A stretch of DNA of 32,934 nt from an uncultured Clostridia bacterium. Its GTDB lineage: Bacteria > Bacillota > Clostridia > Lachnospirales > CAG-274. Position 1 is the first letter of the stretch; every line of letters begins with the position of its first letter. Below the pieces are notes generated by a model, which ran no database searches, was not told where the DNA came from, and saw nothing but the letters and a program-made list of their open reading frames with translations. Shown here piece by piece: positions 23,961-32,934 of this stretch. Where the stretch lies: contig CALWOZ010000028.1 of NCBI GenBank assembly GCA_944383305.1, positions 1-32,934 on the forward strand. Reading direction: 5' to 3'. A program made the position numbers and the translations under genes.

Positions 23961-26900
23961 CAGTATCTCCTTATAGCAATTAATTTAACTTTTTCAATAA
24001 TTTTATCAATAATAGAAAAATCTATTTTTATATTGTACTCACTTTCATAATTAAAAAATAAATCATCAATTTCAATTTCTATTTTTTTGTGTATGTCAAG
24101 ATTTTCTTTCCAATCTACTTGTGTATTTTCTTTAAAAATATTAGTTATATGTACTGAAATATCTGTAATAAAATCTTGTGTAAAAAATTCTTTGCCTTGT
24201 ATATCATCTAGAATAGTATCTAATACCATACATATACCACCGTAAAAAGCCTGTGCATTATAATCATTTTTAATTTTATCTGGATATACAATACTACTTT
24301 TATTATTTTCAAACTCTTCTAATATAGAACGTATTTTATTTAGGTAATCTTTATCATCTATTAATTTATCTTTAAATGCTTCTAAAGTTTCTTTAATTTT
24401 TTTAGAAAAACTTTCATAATAATAAGGGTTTTCGTCATATTTTTGTTTTATAACTTTAGTTAATTTACTTGTTATAGCTTCAGCTTTAGCACGATTTGAT
24501 GTAAGATTTTCAATTTCTTTTTCTACATCTTCTTTATTTAAAATATTTATAGGTGATGTTATTTTTTGTAAACCAGAAACATATAAATGAGTATCTAAAA
24601 GATTTTGCATAATAGGTTCATACTCTGCATTGTCTATTACATCACAATATCTAATTTTAACACTACGACGCACTCTAGAATAAAAGACAAAATTATCTTT
24701 ATATTGGTTAATTTCATTTTTATCTAAACTACAATATATTTTTTCAGAGTTTAAAACAATATTAAGATATTTACCTAAATTACAAAGTAAATTATAAAAT
24801 TTTTCTCTTTTTTCTTCATTAGCTAAAGAAACTTCTATCTCCTCAATGTCTTTTTTATTTTTTAAATGTTCAAATAAATTTTCTAATGAATTGTTATAAT
24901 CTCTAAGTTTATTAATAATATCTATTATATCAGTAATAATATTTTTTAAGTCACTATTATCAAAATATTCAAGTCCTGCTCCACTATAAATTTGCATTGC
25001 ATCATCTAATTTTTTAATAAGTTGTCTATAATCTACAATTAAACCATAGTCTTTACCATCTCTTAATCTATTAGTCCTTGCTATTGCTTGTAATAATCCA
25101 TGTTCTTTTAATTCTTTATCAATATATAGAACTTGACAAATAGGAGCATCAAATCCAGTTAAAAGTTTACTACAAACTATTAAAATATCTATTTCACCAT
25201 TACAAAATTTATTTTTTATAGTTTCTTCATATTTATCAGTGTCCCCATATTTTTTCATCATTTTGGTCCAAAAATTTAATACTTGATTATCTAAAGGCTC
25301 ATCTATATATTCTTCACCCTCTCTTATATCTGGTTTAGATATAATAACAGCACAATTTAAGTCTCCCATTTCTTCAAATACATCTAAATATCTAATAGCA
25401 TCTTTTTTACAACTTGTAGCTAACATAGCTTTAAAACCTGTTTCTTTAATAGTGTTAATAAAATGATTATTTATATCAAGTGCAATCATATTAATTCTAG
25501 CGCTAGATGAATTTAATTTTTGTAATCTACTCCATTTATTTTTTAAATCTTTCTTTTGTTTTTTATTACATCTTTTACTACGTTCTTCAAACCATAAATC
25601 TATATTTTTTTCATCTACTTCTTGTATAACTGCTCTACCTTCATAAATAAGAGGTACTATTGCATTATCATCAACACCATCTTTAATAGTATATTTATGA
25701 ATAAGTTTACCAAAACGATTTGAAGTTTTTTGATTTTTCATAAGAGGTGTACCAGTAAAGCCTATATAACAAGCATTTGGAAATACTGTACGCATTTTTG
25801 TAGACAAACCACCATAATTTGTGCGATGGGTTTCATCTATAAAAATAAAAATATTTTTACAATCTATTTTTACATTTGATTTTTCTACTGTATTAAATTT
25901 ATTTATAATAGTGGTAATAATATCAGCTCTATTTTTTTCTATAAGCTCTATTAAGTTTTTGCTAGTTGTAGCATTTGCTGGTTTTAATCCAGTATGTGCA
26001 AAAGTAGTAGAAATTTGTCTGTCTAGTTCTTTTCTATCTGTAACAATTATAACTCTAGGCTTTATACTAGTCATTTCCATAAGTATATATTTAGCTAGCA
26101 TAACCATAGTAAGACTTTTTCCACTACCTTGGGTATGCCAAATAAAGCCACCTTCATAAATATTTGCATTTTTACTTTCATTAATATTTTTAATAACTTC
26201 ATTTATTGCAAAAAACTGTTGGTAACGACATATTTTTTTAACATTAGCATCATATAGTATAAAATATTTAATAATATTTTTAACTCTTTCTTTTAAAAAA
26301 AGTGAAATAATATTTTTATCTTGTATTGTTGGTTCTCTATCAATAACATATTTTTCTAAATTACTATTTAAAAAATTAGTATCTTGTTCTTTCCAAACAC
26401 TCCAAAATTTTTTAGGTGTTCCACAAGTTGCATATTTAACACTATTTTTATTTGTAGACATTAATATTTGAGTAAATTTAAAAAGTTGTGGAATATATTC
26501 ATTTTTTTGATTTCTTATAGTTTGCTCTATACCCTGTTCAACAGATATATAAGGTGCTTTACACTCTATAACACCAAAAGGTATACCATTTATAAAAAGA
26601 ACAATATCAGGTCTTACATTTTTATAGCTATTTTTTTGTTCAATTTCAAAATCTTCTTTTATATTAATAACTTTATTTTCATTTTTCATTTCAATAGAAA
26701 ACTCTTCTGTTATATGGAAAACATTATTTTCAAAATTATCCCAATCAATGTACTTTAAATTAAAGCTAAGGTTTTTCCCCTCTCCAACATTTTCAAGATA
26801 ACTTTTACCATATAATAAATAGTCATAAATTTTTTCACTTGTACGTACTAACCCTTCAATTAAAGGTTCATCTAAATCATTTATAGCTTTTTCAATATTA

Positions 26901-27112
26901 TTAACAGAAAATTTATTTTCTTTGCCTACAAAAGTATAACTATTTATTTTTATTAATTGCTTTTTTAAAATATCTTTTAAAATAACGTTATATCTACTAC
27001 CACGCTCTTTTAAACATTGTTCTGGTGATATATAGTTATAACCCATTTTTATTAATAAATCTATTGCAGGTTGTTGACTTGCCATTTTTTCATTATATAA
27101 ATCTTTATCCAC
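23960..27112 (-). CDS. hsdR: type I restriction endonuclease subunit R
   Basis: This 1050-residue motor and nuclease subunit has an N-terminal PD-(D/E)xK nuclease: D169 in RPDIVLF and E183-C-K185 in VIECKAP. A superfamily 2 translocase follows with Walker A TQGSGKS (327-333), DETH (426-429) and GFTGTP, then a helicase C lobe with LLTGFDAP and ARTNRLRDG. The C-terminal helical part docks on HsdM. It starts at GTG 27112 after GGGAG. The protein is intact and of normal length, so the system can probably cut DNA. A decayed Fic gene lies between it and the hsdS gene upstream, and a YgjP-like gene overlaps its stop. Confidence 0.95.
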   Translation of the reverse strand: MDKDLYNEKMASQQPAIDLLIKMGYNYISPEQCLKERGSRYNVILKDILKKQLIKINSYTFVGKENKFSVNNIEKAINDLDEPLIEGLVRTSEKIYDYLLYGKSYLENVGEGKNLSFNLKYIDWDNFENNVFHITEEFSIEMKNENKVINIKEDFEIEQKNSYKNVRPDIVLFINGIPFGVIECKAPYISVEQGIEQTIRNQKNEYIPQLFKFTQILMSTNKNSVKYATCGTPKKFWSVWKEQDTNFLNSNLEKYVIDREPTIQDKNIISLFLKERVKNIIKYFILYDANVKKICRYQQFFAINEVIKNINESKNANIYEGGFIWHTQGSGKSLTMVMLAKYILMEMTSIKPRVIIVTDRKELDRQISTTFAHTGLKPANATTSKNLIELIEKNRADIITTIINKFNTVEKSNVKIDCKNIFIFIDETHRTNYGGLSTKMRTVFPNACYIGFTGTPLMKNQKTSNRFGKLIHKYTIKDGVDDNAIVPLIYEGRAVIQEVDEKNIDLWFEERSKRCNKKQKKDLKNKWSRLQKLNSSSARINMIALDINNHFINTIKETGFKAMLATSCKKDAIRYLDVFEEMGDLNCAVIISKPDIREGEEYIDEPLDNQVLNFWTKMMKKYGDTDKYEETIKNKFCNGEIDILIVCSKLLTGFDAPICQVLYIDKELKEHGLLQAIARTNRLRDGKDYGLIVDYRQLIKKLDDAMQIYSGAGLEYFDNSDLKNIITDIIDIINKLRDYNNSLENLFEHLKNKKDIEEIEVSLANEEKREKFYNLLCNLGKYLNIVLNSEKIYCSLDKNEINQYKDNFVFYSRVRRSVKIRYCDVIDNAEYEPIMQNLLDTHLYVSGLQKITSPINILNKEDVEKEIENLTSNRAKAEAITSKLTKVIKQKYDENPYYYESFSKKIKETLEAFKDKLIDDKDYLNKIRSILEEFENNKSSIVYPDKIKNDYNAQAFYGGICMVLDTILDDIQGKEFFTQDFITDISVHITNIFKENTQVDWKENLDIHKKIEIEIDDLFFNYESEYNIKIDFSIIDKIIEKVKLIAIRRY

Positions 27113-27294
27113 ATAAACACTCCCTTTATTTTATATTAATTTAATATAATCATTATCTCCATTATATTTTATAAATAGCAATTCTTCTAGCTCTGTTAAT
27201 TATTCAATAGCTTTATTTAAGTCTAAATTATATTTATTAGTATATTTACTTAATGAATTATTATAGTATTTTAAATTATTTAAAAACCTCTTTG

Positions 27295-27960
27295 TTATTG
27301 TGATAAAGAGGCACTAGATTTTAAATCATACTTTTTACTTACTGATTTTATAACAAACTCTATAAATTTTCTAAATTTTGTAGGTGTTTCTCTATTTAAA
27401 GTTTTATAATAATAATTTAAACCTTTGTAAATTTCTGTTGTTATAAAAATATTTTTATATTGTGTATTACACATTTTTAAAATATCCATATGTGATAAAA
27501 TTCTTGCTTTTCTACCGTTTCCATCAAAAAAGGTGTATTTTGACAAAATCCTAATGTACTTTACAATATATATCATATATGTTGTCATTTTCATCTATAT
27601 TATTATAGTAGTAAAATTAACTTATGTACTTCATTTATCTGTGATGCTTTATATACTGCTTTTTCAGAGATATTACAAACATAAATAAAGTCATCTCTTA
27701 AACAATTATCATTTATATTTATTTTATCATTAGTATTAAAATTTATAATCTTAAATATCTCTTGTAGTATTTTTAAATTTAATTTATCTATACCATTATT
27801 ATATTTATTATACAACTTTATCATATTGTAAGGCGTTTATTAAGATTTGTTTGTTGTTCTTTATTAGTATTATATAATTTAACTGTTGATATATTGTTTA
27901 ATATGAACCCTCTATTATACTTGTATAAACTGCTTTAGGTAATATTTCATTATTTAACAA
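27295..27960 (-). pseudogene. decayed Fic-domain protein gene
   Basis: Three pieces in different frames make one broken Fic (AMPylase-fold) gene. A TTG start at 27960 after GGAGTG gives NNEILPKAVYTSIIEGSY, then a stop. The piece 27603-27824 has LRDDFIYVCNISEKAVYKAS, and 27295-27594 has TFFDGNGRKAR, the Fic motif HPFxxGNGR with its catalytic His-Pro lost. The 180 bases after it, up to hsdR, read KYTNKYNLDLNKAIE-stop-LTELEELLFIKY and may be the eroded C-terminal winged helix. Fic genes are common passengers of type I loci. This one is not functional. Confidence 0.8.
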
Positions 27961-27981
27961 TAAAATCACTCCTTTATAAAT

Positions 27982-28003
27982 AAGGTGGGTTAAAACCCAC
28001 CTT
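27982..28003 (-). terminator. hairpin after the small basic gene
   Basis: AAGGTGGGTT and AACCCACCTT form a 10-bp GC-rich stem with a 2-base centre. The T-run on the minus strand is poor, so it may only weaken read-through into the Fic and hsdR genes. Confidence 0.55.
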
Positions 28004-28013
28004 TCCTATAAAA

Positions 28014-28181
28014 TTATTTTTCTTTTGTTATGCCTTTAAACGATGTACCATCTGCTTTACCATCCATAAATCTGCCTGTATTAGTATCTCTTTTTGTCCA
28101 AGTTTCTGTTTTTGGATTAAAAACTTGTGAACGTTCTTTTACCGCACCTTGACGATAACCTTTACCAGTATTTTTTGCCAT
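28014..28181 (-). CDS. small basic protein (MAKNTGKG family)
   Basis: This 55-residue, Lys/Arg/Gly-rich protein opens MAKNTGKGYRQGAVKERSQ and has FNPKTETWTKRDTNTGRFMD in the middle, a pattern I recognise from small conserved proteins of clostridial accessory regions. GGAGGG lies just before the ATG. No known domain or catalytic motif is visible, and its charge would suit nucleic acid binding. It sits between hsdS and the decayed Fic gene inside the restriction locus. Its function is unknown. Confidence 0.75.
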   Translation of the reverse strand: MAKNTGKGYRQGAVKERSQVFNPKTETWTKRDTNTGRFMDGKADGTSFKGITKEK

Positions 28182-28232
28182 AAATAGCCCTCCTTTCTTT
28201 TGTATTTATATAAAAGCTTAATAGCTATTATA

Positions 28233-29465
28233 TCAAACTCTTATTATACCTGTTAAAAGTAATTGCATTAATGCTTTCTTTTTTTGTTTTTCTTGCTCTA
28301 AATCTTTTTGTAAAAGTTGTATTTCTTCATCTGCTTTTGATAATATGTTTACTATGGCGTTTTGTTCTTGTAAACTTGGTAAATTTATTTTCATTTGACA
28401 TAAATCTTTAAAATTTAAACTATCTCTTACACTTCCTGTAAGTAAATTTTTCATTTTTTTAAAAAAATAATTAGTATCAGTAAAATACATAAAAAATTTA
28501 TTTAAAAGTTGTTCTTTTGTTTTTAAAACTATATACATAGGACTTACTATTCCCTCTTCTATTTTGTTATACGTAGCAATAGAACCAACATTAATTCTTG
28601 AAGGATTATAACCTATATAACCATTTTTAATAATTTTATATTTACTTAAATCTTTACTTGCAACAGTTCTTCCAAATTGTTCTTTTTGTTTTAAAAATCC
28701 TAATTTATTTGAAATACTTAAAACATTATTAAAAGATAAATTTTTATTTTTTTCCTTTGTTTCTTCTAAAATAGTTTTTAATTTTACCTTTTCCCATTTA
28801 TCATTAAAACCTTTTAATCTTATTTTACCAGTAATTAAATTTTGCATAAGATAATTTTTTTGCTTTTCTTTTTCCTCAATTAGCTTTATAATTTTATCTT
28901 GTGTTGTTAAAATATCGGATATTTTTTGTTGTTCTTTTAAACCAATTAAATTTATTAAACAATGTCCTATATCCCCTAAATTTATTTTTTTAGGAAAAGC
29001 AACGTGAATAGTTTTAGAATATAATTCTTTCTGTAAATTATATCCTTGTATAGCTTGATTTAAAAAATCACTATTCAGATTATTACTACATCTAATTAAT
29101 GATAAACTAACATAAAATGCATATTTATTATGTGATTTTATTATAAAAGATGTTCCTATATCTCCTATTCTAGTCATAAAAATATCATTAAATTGAGGTT
29201 TTATTTTAAAGTTTTTTTCAAAATCTACTTCACTAATAAATTTACTACTTTTGTCTATATCTCTAATGTCTTCAACACTAATAAATTTCACTCCTTCTTT
29301 TGTATAATTAGGCGTTTTATGTGTACCATCATATATATCTGCTATTTCCTTTAACTTTTTAATTTTCCAATCAATAGGTACAATACCAACTTTAGTTTTT
29401 TTATAACCTTGTGGCACTTCTCCATTTTTTATTAATTGTATTCGTTGTTTGATTTCTTCTTTCAA
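28233..29465 (-). CDS. hsdS: type I restriction specificity subunit S
   Basis: This 410-residue protein has two target-recognition domains. The first (about 20-185) begins GIVPIDWKIKKLKEIADIYDG. The second (about 220-400) begins NDKWEKVKLKTILEE. Each is followed by a conserved helix, with LKEQQKISDILTTQDK and LQEQNAIVNILSKADEE marking the ends of the domains. It defines the bipartite DNA site of the HsdM/HsdR complex. The start is TTG, 12 bases after the RhuM stop, with a modest GGTGAT ribosome binding site. The two domains differ, so the site should be asymmetric. This is the full-length S; a half-size S-like gene heads the operon. Confidence 0.93.
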   Translation of the reverse strand: MKEEIKQRIQLIKNGEVPQGYKKTKVGIVPIDWKIKKLKEIADIYDGTHKTPNYTKEGVKFISVEDIRDIDKSSKFISEVDFEKNFKIKPQFNDIFMTRIGDIGTSFIIKSHNKYAFYVSLSLIRCSNNLNSDFLNQAIQGYNLQKELYSKTIHVAFPKKINLGDIGHCLINLIGLKEQQKISDILTTQDKIIKLIEEKEKQKNYLMQNLITGKIRLKGFNDKWEKVKLKTILEETKEKNKNLSFNNVLSISNKLGFLKQKEQFGRTVASKDLSKYKIIKNGYIGYNPSRINVGSIATYNKIEEGIVSPMYIVLKTKEQLLNKFFMYFTDTNYFFKKMKNLLTGSVRDSLNFKDLCQMKINLPSLQEQNAIVNILSKADEEIQLLQKDLEQEKQKKKALMQLLLTGIIRV

Positions 29466-29477
29466 AATATCACCACA

Positions 29478-30477
29478 TTATTTTTTAAATTGTTTAACCT
29501 TATTTGAAAGGGTATCAAAATCTATTATTTCTTTTTCTTGTTGTCTTCTATTACTATCAAATTTTTCATATTCTTTTATTGCAATAGCATTAGCTACTTC
29601 TCTTTCAACTTTCCCAAAGTTCTGCAAAATATCTCTTTCATTAAATTTTAAAAATTCATCTAATTTATCTGCCCAATCTGACATATGCATCTCTTTTTTA
29701 TTTTTTGCCATAAGCTCTGCATAATCTAAATACATATTAACAATTAAGTTTAAATTAGTTATTTCTTCTTGTGTTAAATAATTTTTAGCAACTGTTACAT
29801 CAGATTTTCTAACTTTAACTCCTTTAAATGAAGTAAGTCATATTATCTTTTGTACTGTCTGCCCTATTTGCAATAATTTCTGGAGCAGTAAGCCCTGTTA
29901 TTGCATACTCTAATTTATTTTGAACACACTTAAAAAAGTTTTTAGCCAATTCTGTTTTTCCGTCATAGTCTACAGATAACGCAAATATTTCTTTAACCTT
30001 TTGATAAACTCTTTTTTCACTTGCTCTAATATCTCTTATACGTTCTAAAAGCTCATCAAAATAATCTTCTCCAAACCTTTTAGGTTCTTTCAATCGTTCA
30101 TCATTTAAAACAAACCCTTTTTTCATATATTCAATTGATATACTGCTTACCCAATTTCTAAAGTGATTACCAATATTACTTCGAACACGGTAACCAATAG
30201 CAAGCACCATATCTAAATTGTAATGCTTTATATTTCTTTCTATTTGCCTTGTTCCTTCAGTTTGAACTATCCGGAAATTCCGGAAAGTTGCCTCTTGTTG
30301 CAATTCTGCATCTAAATATATATTTTGAATATGTTCATTAATTGTTTTTATGCTAACTTGATAAAGTTTTGCAATAGCTTTTTGTGAAAGCCATACGGTT
30401 TCACTTTCAAAATATACATCTATTTTTGTATCACCTTTTTCATTTTGATAAATTAAAATATCTCCTAAATTATTCAA
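29478..30477 (-). pseudogene. RhuM-family protein gene with one frameshift
   Basis: The N-terminal part (30477 to about 29839, 213 codons) begins NNLGDILIYQNEKGDTKIDVYFE and has LSQKAIAKLYQVSIKTINEHIQ. The C-terminal part, including MYLDYAELMAKNKKEMHM, runs from 29837 to 29478. The two join at ATG-A-CTTACTTCA, where a 2-base loss or 1-base gain shifts the frame. Read across, they give about 332 residues, the usual RhuM length, with the bridging KVRKSDVTVAKNYL segment intact. RhuM genes often sit inside type I restriction loci; the function is unclear. It starts at TTG after TAGGAGG. The break is recent or a sequencing error, since no other damage is visible. Confidence 0.85.
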
Positions 30478-30522
30478 AATAGCCTCCTAAAATTTTAATG
30501 TTATTAATTTTTATTGTACAAT

Positions 30523-32043
30523 TTATAAACCTAATTCTTGTAAATATTGTTTCATTTGTTGTTGTACTGTTTTTAATTCGTTTTCTATATCTTTAATATT
30601 TTTTTGTACTTCTTCTATATTAACCATTTCTTCTTCTTCAAAAGTGTCTACATATCTAGGTATATTCAAATTAAAACTATTTTCTTTTATTTCTTCAAAA
30701 GTAGCTTTATAGCTATATTTATCTATTGTTTCTCTATTTTCATAAGTAGTAACTATTTTTTCTATATCTATATCTCTAAGTATATTTTGGTTTTTACCCT
30801 TTTCAAAATTACCTTCACCACTTGCATCTATAAATAATATATCTTTATTTTCTCTATTTTTCTTAAAAATTAATATACAAGCTGGTATACTTGTACCATA
30901 GAATAGATTAACAGGTAAGCCTATTACAGCATCTAATAAATTTAATTCAATTATTTGTTGTCTTATTTTACCTTCACTAGCCCCCCTAAATAAAACACCG
31001 TGTGGCAATATAACACCCATTCGCCCTTTAACATCTAAACTACTTAACATATGAAGTACAAAAGCATAATCCCCTTTAGATGAAGGTGGCACACCTAAAC
31101 CAAATCTTTTAAATTTGTCTAACTCAGCTGTCATTTTTTGTTTTTTACTATCTATACTATTATCTAAAAATCCTCTATCCCACTTATCTAAAGAAAAAGG
31201 TGGATTTGCTACTATAACTTGAAACTTCATTAACTCATCATTTTCTATATTTTGCGGATTTGAAATTGTGTCCCCTTGCCATATTTTAGCATTGTCTATG
31301 TTGTGAAGAAACATATTCATTCTACATAATGCATAAGTTTGATTATTTGCCTCTTGCCCATAAATTGCTATTTTATTTGTTTTAGCCTCTTTATATGCCT
31401 TTAATAAAAGCCCACCACTACCACAAGTAGGGTCATATATTCTTTCATTTTCTTTAGGTTTTACAAGCTTTGCTACTAATTTAGATACGTTACTAGCTGT
31501 GTAAAACTCTCCTCCTTTTTTACCTGCATCAGAAGCGAAATGCCCTATCATATATTCATAAGCATCTCCAATAATGTCATTACTTTCTAGTTTACTTTGT
31601 CTTAAATCTAACTCGTTAAAATCTTCTAACAAATTTCTAAGTGTAATATTTTTTTCTTTACTCGATCCAAAATCTACTTCACTATTAAAGTCAATAGCTC
31701 TAAAAACATTTCTAAGTTTACTACTATTATTTTCTTCTATACTTGAAAGTGCTATATTTATTTTTTCGCCTATTTTATCATCATTTCTATTTTTATATAA
31801 ATAATCAAATGTAGCATCTTCTTTTAATATAAATCTTTCTTTTTGTATTACTCTTTCTATTCTTGTTTTATCATCACCATATTTTTCTTCTAATTCTTGT
31901 ATTCTTTCTTTGTAAGTATCATTTAAGTATTTTACAAATAACATTGATAAAACATAATCTTTATATTTTGAACTGTCTATTTTACCTCTAAAACTATCAC
32001 AAGCTTTCCATAATACTTTTTCTATATCCGCTTTTTTTGTCAT
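30523..32043 (-). CDS. hsdM: type I restriction-modification DNA methyltransferase subunit M
   Basis: This 506-residue N6-adenine methyltransferase has an N-terminal helical HsdM_N domain (about 5-140), AdoMet motif I DPTCGSGG (204-211), catalytic motif IV NPPF (280-283), and a C-terminal coiled coil (about 465-505) that contacts HsdS. The reading frame extends to 32070, but AAAGG precedes ATG 32043 and the protein then begins MTKKADIEKVLWKACDSFRG, the usual family start. That start also leaves a 16-base gap after the half-size S gene rather than an overlap. It protects host DNA at the site read by HsdS. Confidence 0.95.
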   Translation of the reverse strand: MTKKADIEKVLWKACDSFRGKIDSSKYKDYVLSMLFVKYLNDTYKERIQELEEKYGDDKTRIERVIQKERFILKEDATFDYLYKNRNDDKIGEKINIALSSIEENNSSKLRNVFRAIDFNSEVDFGSSKEKNITLRNLLEDFNELDLRQSKLESNDIIGDAYEYMIGHFASDAGKKGGEFYTASNVSKLVAKLVKPKENERIYDPTCGSGGLLLKAYKEAKTNKIAIYGQEANNQTYALCRMNMFLHNIDNAKIWQGDTISNPQNIENDELMKFQVIVANPPFSLDKWDRGFLDNSIDSKKQKMTAELDKFKRFGLGVPPSSKGDYAFVLHMLSSLDVKGRMGVILPHGVLFRGASEGKIRQQIIELNLLDAVIGLPVNLFYGTSIPACILIFKKNRENKDILFIDASGEGNFEKGKNQNILRDIDIEKIVTTYENRETIDKYSYKATFEEIKENSFNLNIPRYVDTFEEEEMVNIEEVQKNIKDIENELKTVQQQMKQYLQELGL

Positions 32044-32059
32044 AATTAGTTGCCTTTCT

Positions 32060-32626
32060 TTATTCTTCATTTATTTTTCTTATTATAGCATTATTAAGTT
32101 TAAGTTTTTCTTCTTTTAATTGACTAAGTAGTTTATTTTCTTTAATGGACAATAAATATAAATTACCTATTATAAGTTGTTTATCAATAGGTACTAAATT
32201 TAATGATAAATTACTATAAGTATTTGCAGTTATTGCATCTAAAATATTACTTATAGAATTTTGAAAGATTTTATGCTTTACCTTTTCAGTGTTTAAAAGC
32301 CAATATAAATATTGTGGTAAAACTTTTTCTTTATTACAAGTTAGTTTTAAAAAATTTGAAGATATAACTATATTTTCAGTTTCTTTTGTTATTAATATTG
32401 CTGTATATGGTTTAGTTAGCCTTACAATTATATCATCTTCTTTTGTTAAATAGTCATATTTTAACTTTTCTTTAGTTTTAAATATATCCAAAATTTCTTT
32501 ATTTATAAAACCATTATGTACAGATGCTAAATTAATAGCTTTATATTCATAGTTAAAATTTTCTTGTGATAATTTCCTAGATAATATTAGCCCTGTTCTA
32601 ATATTAGCACAATCTTTTAACTTCAT
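32060..32626 (-). CDS. half-size HsdS-like protein, single target-recognition domain
   Basis: This 188-residue protein has one S-type recognition domain: MKLKDCANIRTGLILSRK at the start, DDIIVRLTKPYTAILI in the middle, and a final helix with PIDKQLIIGNLYLLSIKENKL. A second domain is absent, with no sign of truncation: it has a good GGAGATG ribosome binding site, a clean stop, and is first in the operon just ahead of hsdM. It could dimerise to act as an alternative S, compete with full HsdS, or regulate the locus. Which of these holds is not visible in the sequence. Confidence 0.8.
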   Translation of the reverse strand: MKLKDCANIRTGLILSRKLSQENFNYEYKAINLASVHNGFINKEILDIFKTKEKLKYDYLTKEDDIIVRLTKPYTAILITKETENIVISSNFLKLTCNKEKVLPQYLYWLLNTEKVKHKIFQNSISNILDAITANTYSNLSLNLVPIDKQLIIGNLYLLSIKENKLLSQLKEEKLKLNNAIIRKINEE

Positions 32627-32803
32627 AATACATCTCCTATTTTATTTGTAATGTTATTTTTAGAATATATCAAAGTTATTGAATACCCATTCATATTTTT
32701 ATATTAATATAAATTTTTCCATTTACTAATAGGTTTTTAAAATATTTTTTTTGCAACGTATATTTAATAACAAATTTATTAAACATTCTACTATTTTTAA
32801 GTT

Positions 32804-32833
32804 ATTATAATACCTTTACTTATATTTTGTCAA
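32804..32833 (-). promoter_or_regulatory. sigma-A promoter of the restriction operon
   Basis: On the minus strand a perfect TTGACA (32828-32833) and a perfect TATAAT (32804-32809) are 18 bases apart. The predicted start near 32797 gives a leader of about 170 bases in which I see no coding sequence. The stretch 32627-32934 otherwise holds only this promoter, the adjoining hairpin and AT-rich DNA. Confidence 0.85.
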
Positions 32834-32834
32834 T

Positions 32835-32862
32835 AAAAAAAGAAGTTATAAGCCTCTTTTTT
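32835..32862 (-). terminator. terminator of an upstream leftward gene outside the window
   Basis: AAAAAAGAGG and CTTCTTTTTT pair with one wobble around a 7-base loop on the minus strand. The T-run follows, directly before the restriction promoter, insulating the operon. Confidence 0.65.
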
Positions 32863-32934
32863 GTTGAGGTATAATACATAGGTAACAAAAAAATATAAAA
32901 AAAGATTTCCCTTTGTGGTATAGTAAATTTGGAA

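Noticed and set aside
27295..27824. Two separate small hypothetical genes
   Set aside because: Their sequences are consecutive parts of one Fic protein, with stops and frame changes between them, so they are one pseudogene.
29478..29735. Independent 85-residue gene
   Set aside because: It is the C-terminal part of RhuM, in frame with coding sequence that continues upstream of its first Met.

Overview
This window is chromosomal DNA from an endospore-forming, anaerobic, low-GC Firmicute, most likely a clostridium. The evidence is very high A+T content, CotF-type spore coat genes, a SpoIIID fragment, a ferredoxin-dependent 2-oxoacid oxidoreductase, strong GGAGG ribosome binding sites and many hairpin-plus-T-run terminators. 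No rRNA, tRNA or CRISPR array was seen. The species cannot be named from this sequence.

Positions 1-10350 look like ordinary chromosome. In order they hold two small spore-coat genes, an NAD(P)H flavin reductase with a textbook promoter and a Fur/PerR-like operator, and a WYL regulator followed by a GyrI-like small-molecule-binding protein. A leftward block follows: C26 peptidase, MscS channel, DUF951 protein, then a 2-oxoacid:ferredoxin oxidoreductase whose subunits are fused into two polypeptides (gamma-delta and alpha-beta). A lone CheC phosphatase and an endonuclease/exonuclease/phosphatase-family protein close the block.

At about 10515 the organisation changes. The last 53 codons of spoIIID, the mother-cell sporulation regulator, lie directly against the 3' end of a large serine recombinase gene. 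The first 35 or so codons are absent from the window. This is the arrangement expected at one end of a skin-like element (as in sigK) that is excised during sporulation, but here the interrupted gene is spoIIID. If so, everything to the right may be cargo: an AIM24-family protein, a small protein, a GNAT acetyltransferase, a mannosylglycerate-type PTS operon and a restriction/defence island. The other end of the element is not in view.

The sugar locus (14151-21276) reads leftward as EIIA, EIIB, EIIC, GH38 alpha-mannosidase and an HPr-like protein. It is divergent from a PRD/EIIB/EIIA-containing activator. Two TTTCC...GGAAA inverted repeats between them are candidate operators. The HPr-like protein keeps His15 but has Asp at position 46, where HPr normally carries its regulatory serine.

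The right third (21812-32626) is a leftward type I restriction-modification operon: half-size HsdS, HsdM, frameshifted RhuM, HsdS, a small basic protein, a decayed Fic gene, HsdR, a YgjP-like protein whose HExxH motif reads HKLCH, and a KAP P-loop NTPase. A 69-bp sequence at the left edge of the window recurs inverted at 13963-14031 with one mismatch.
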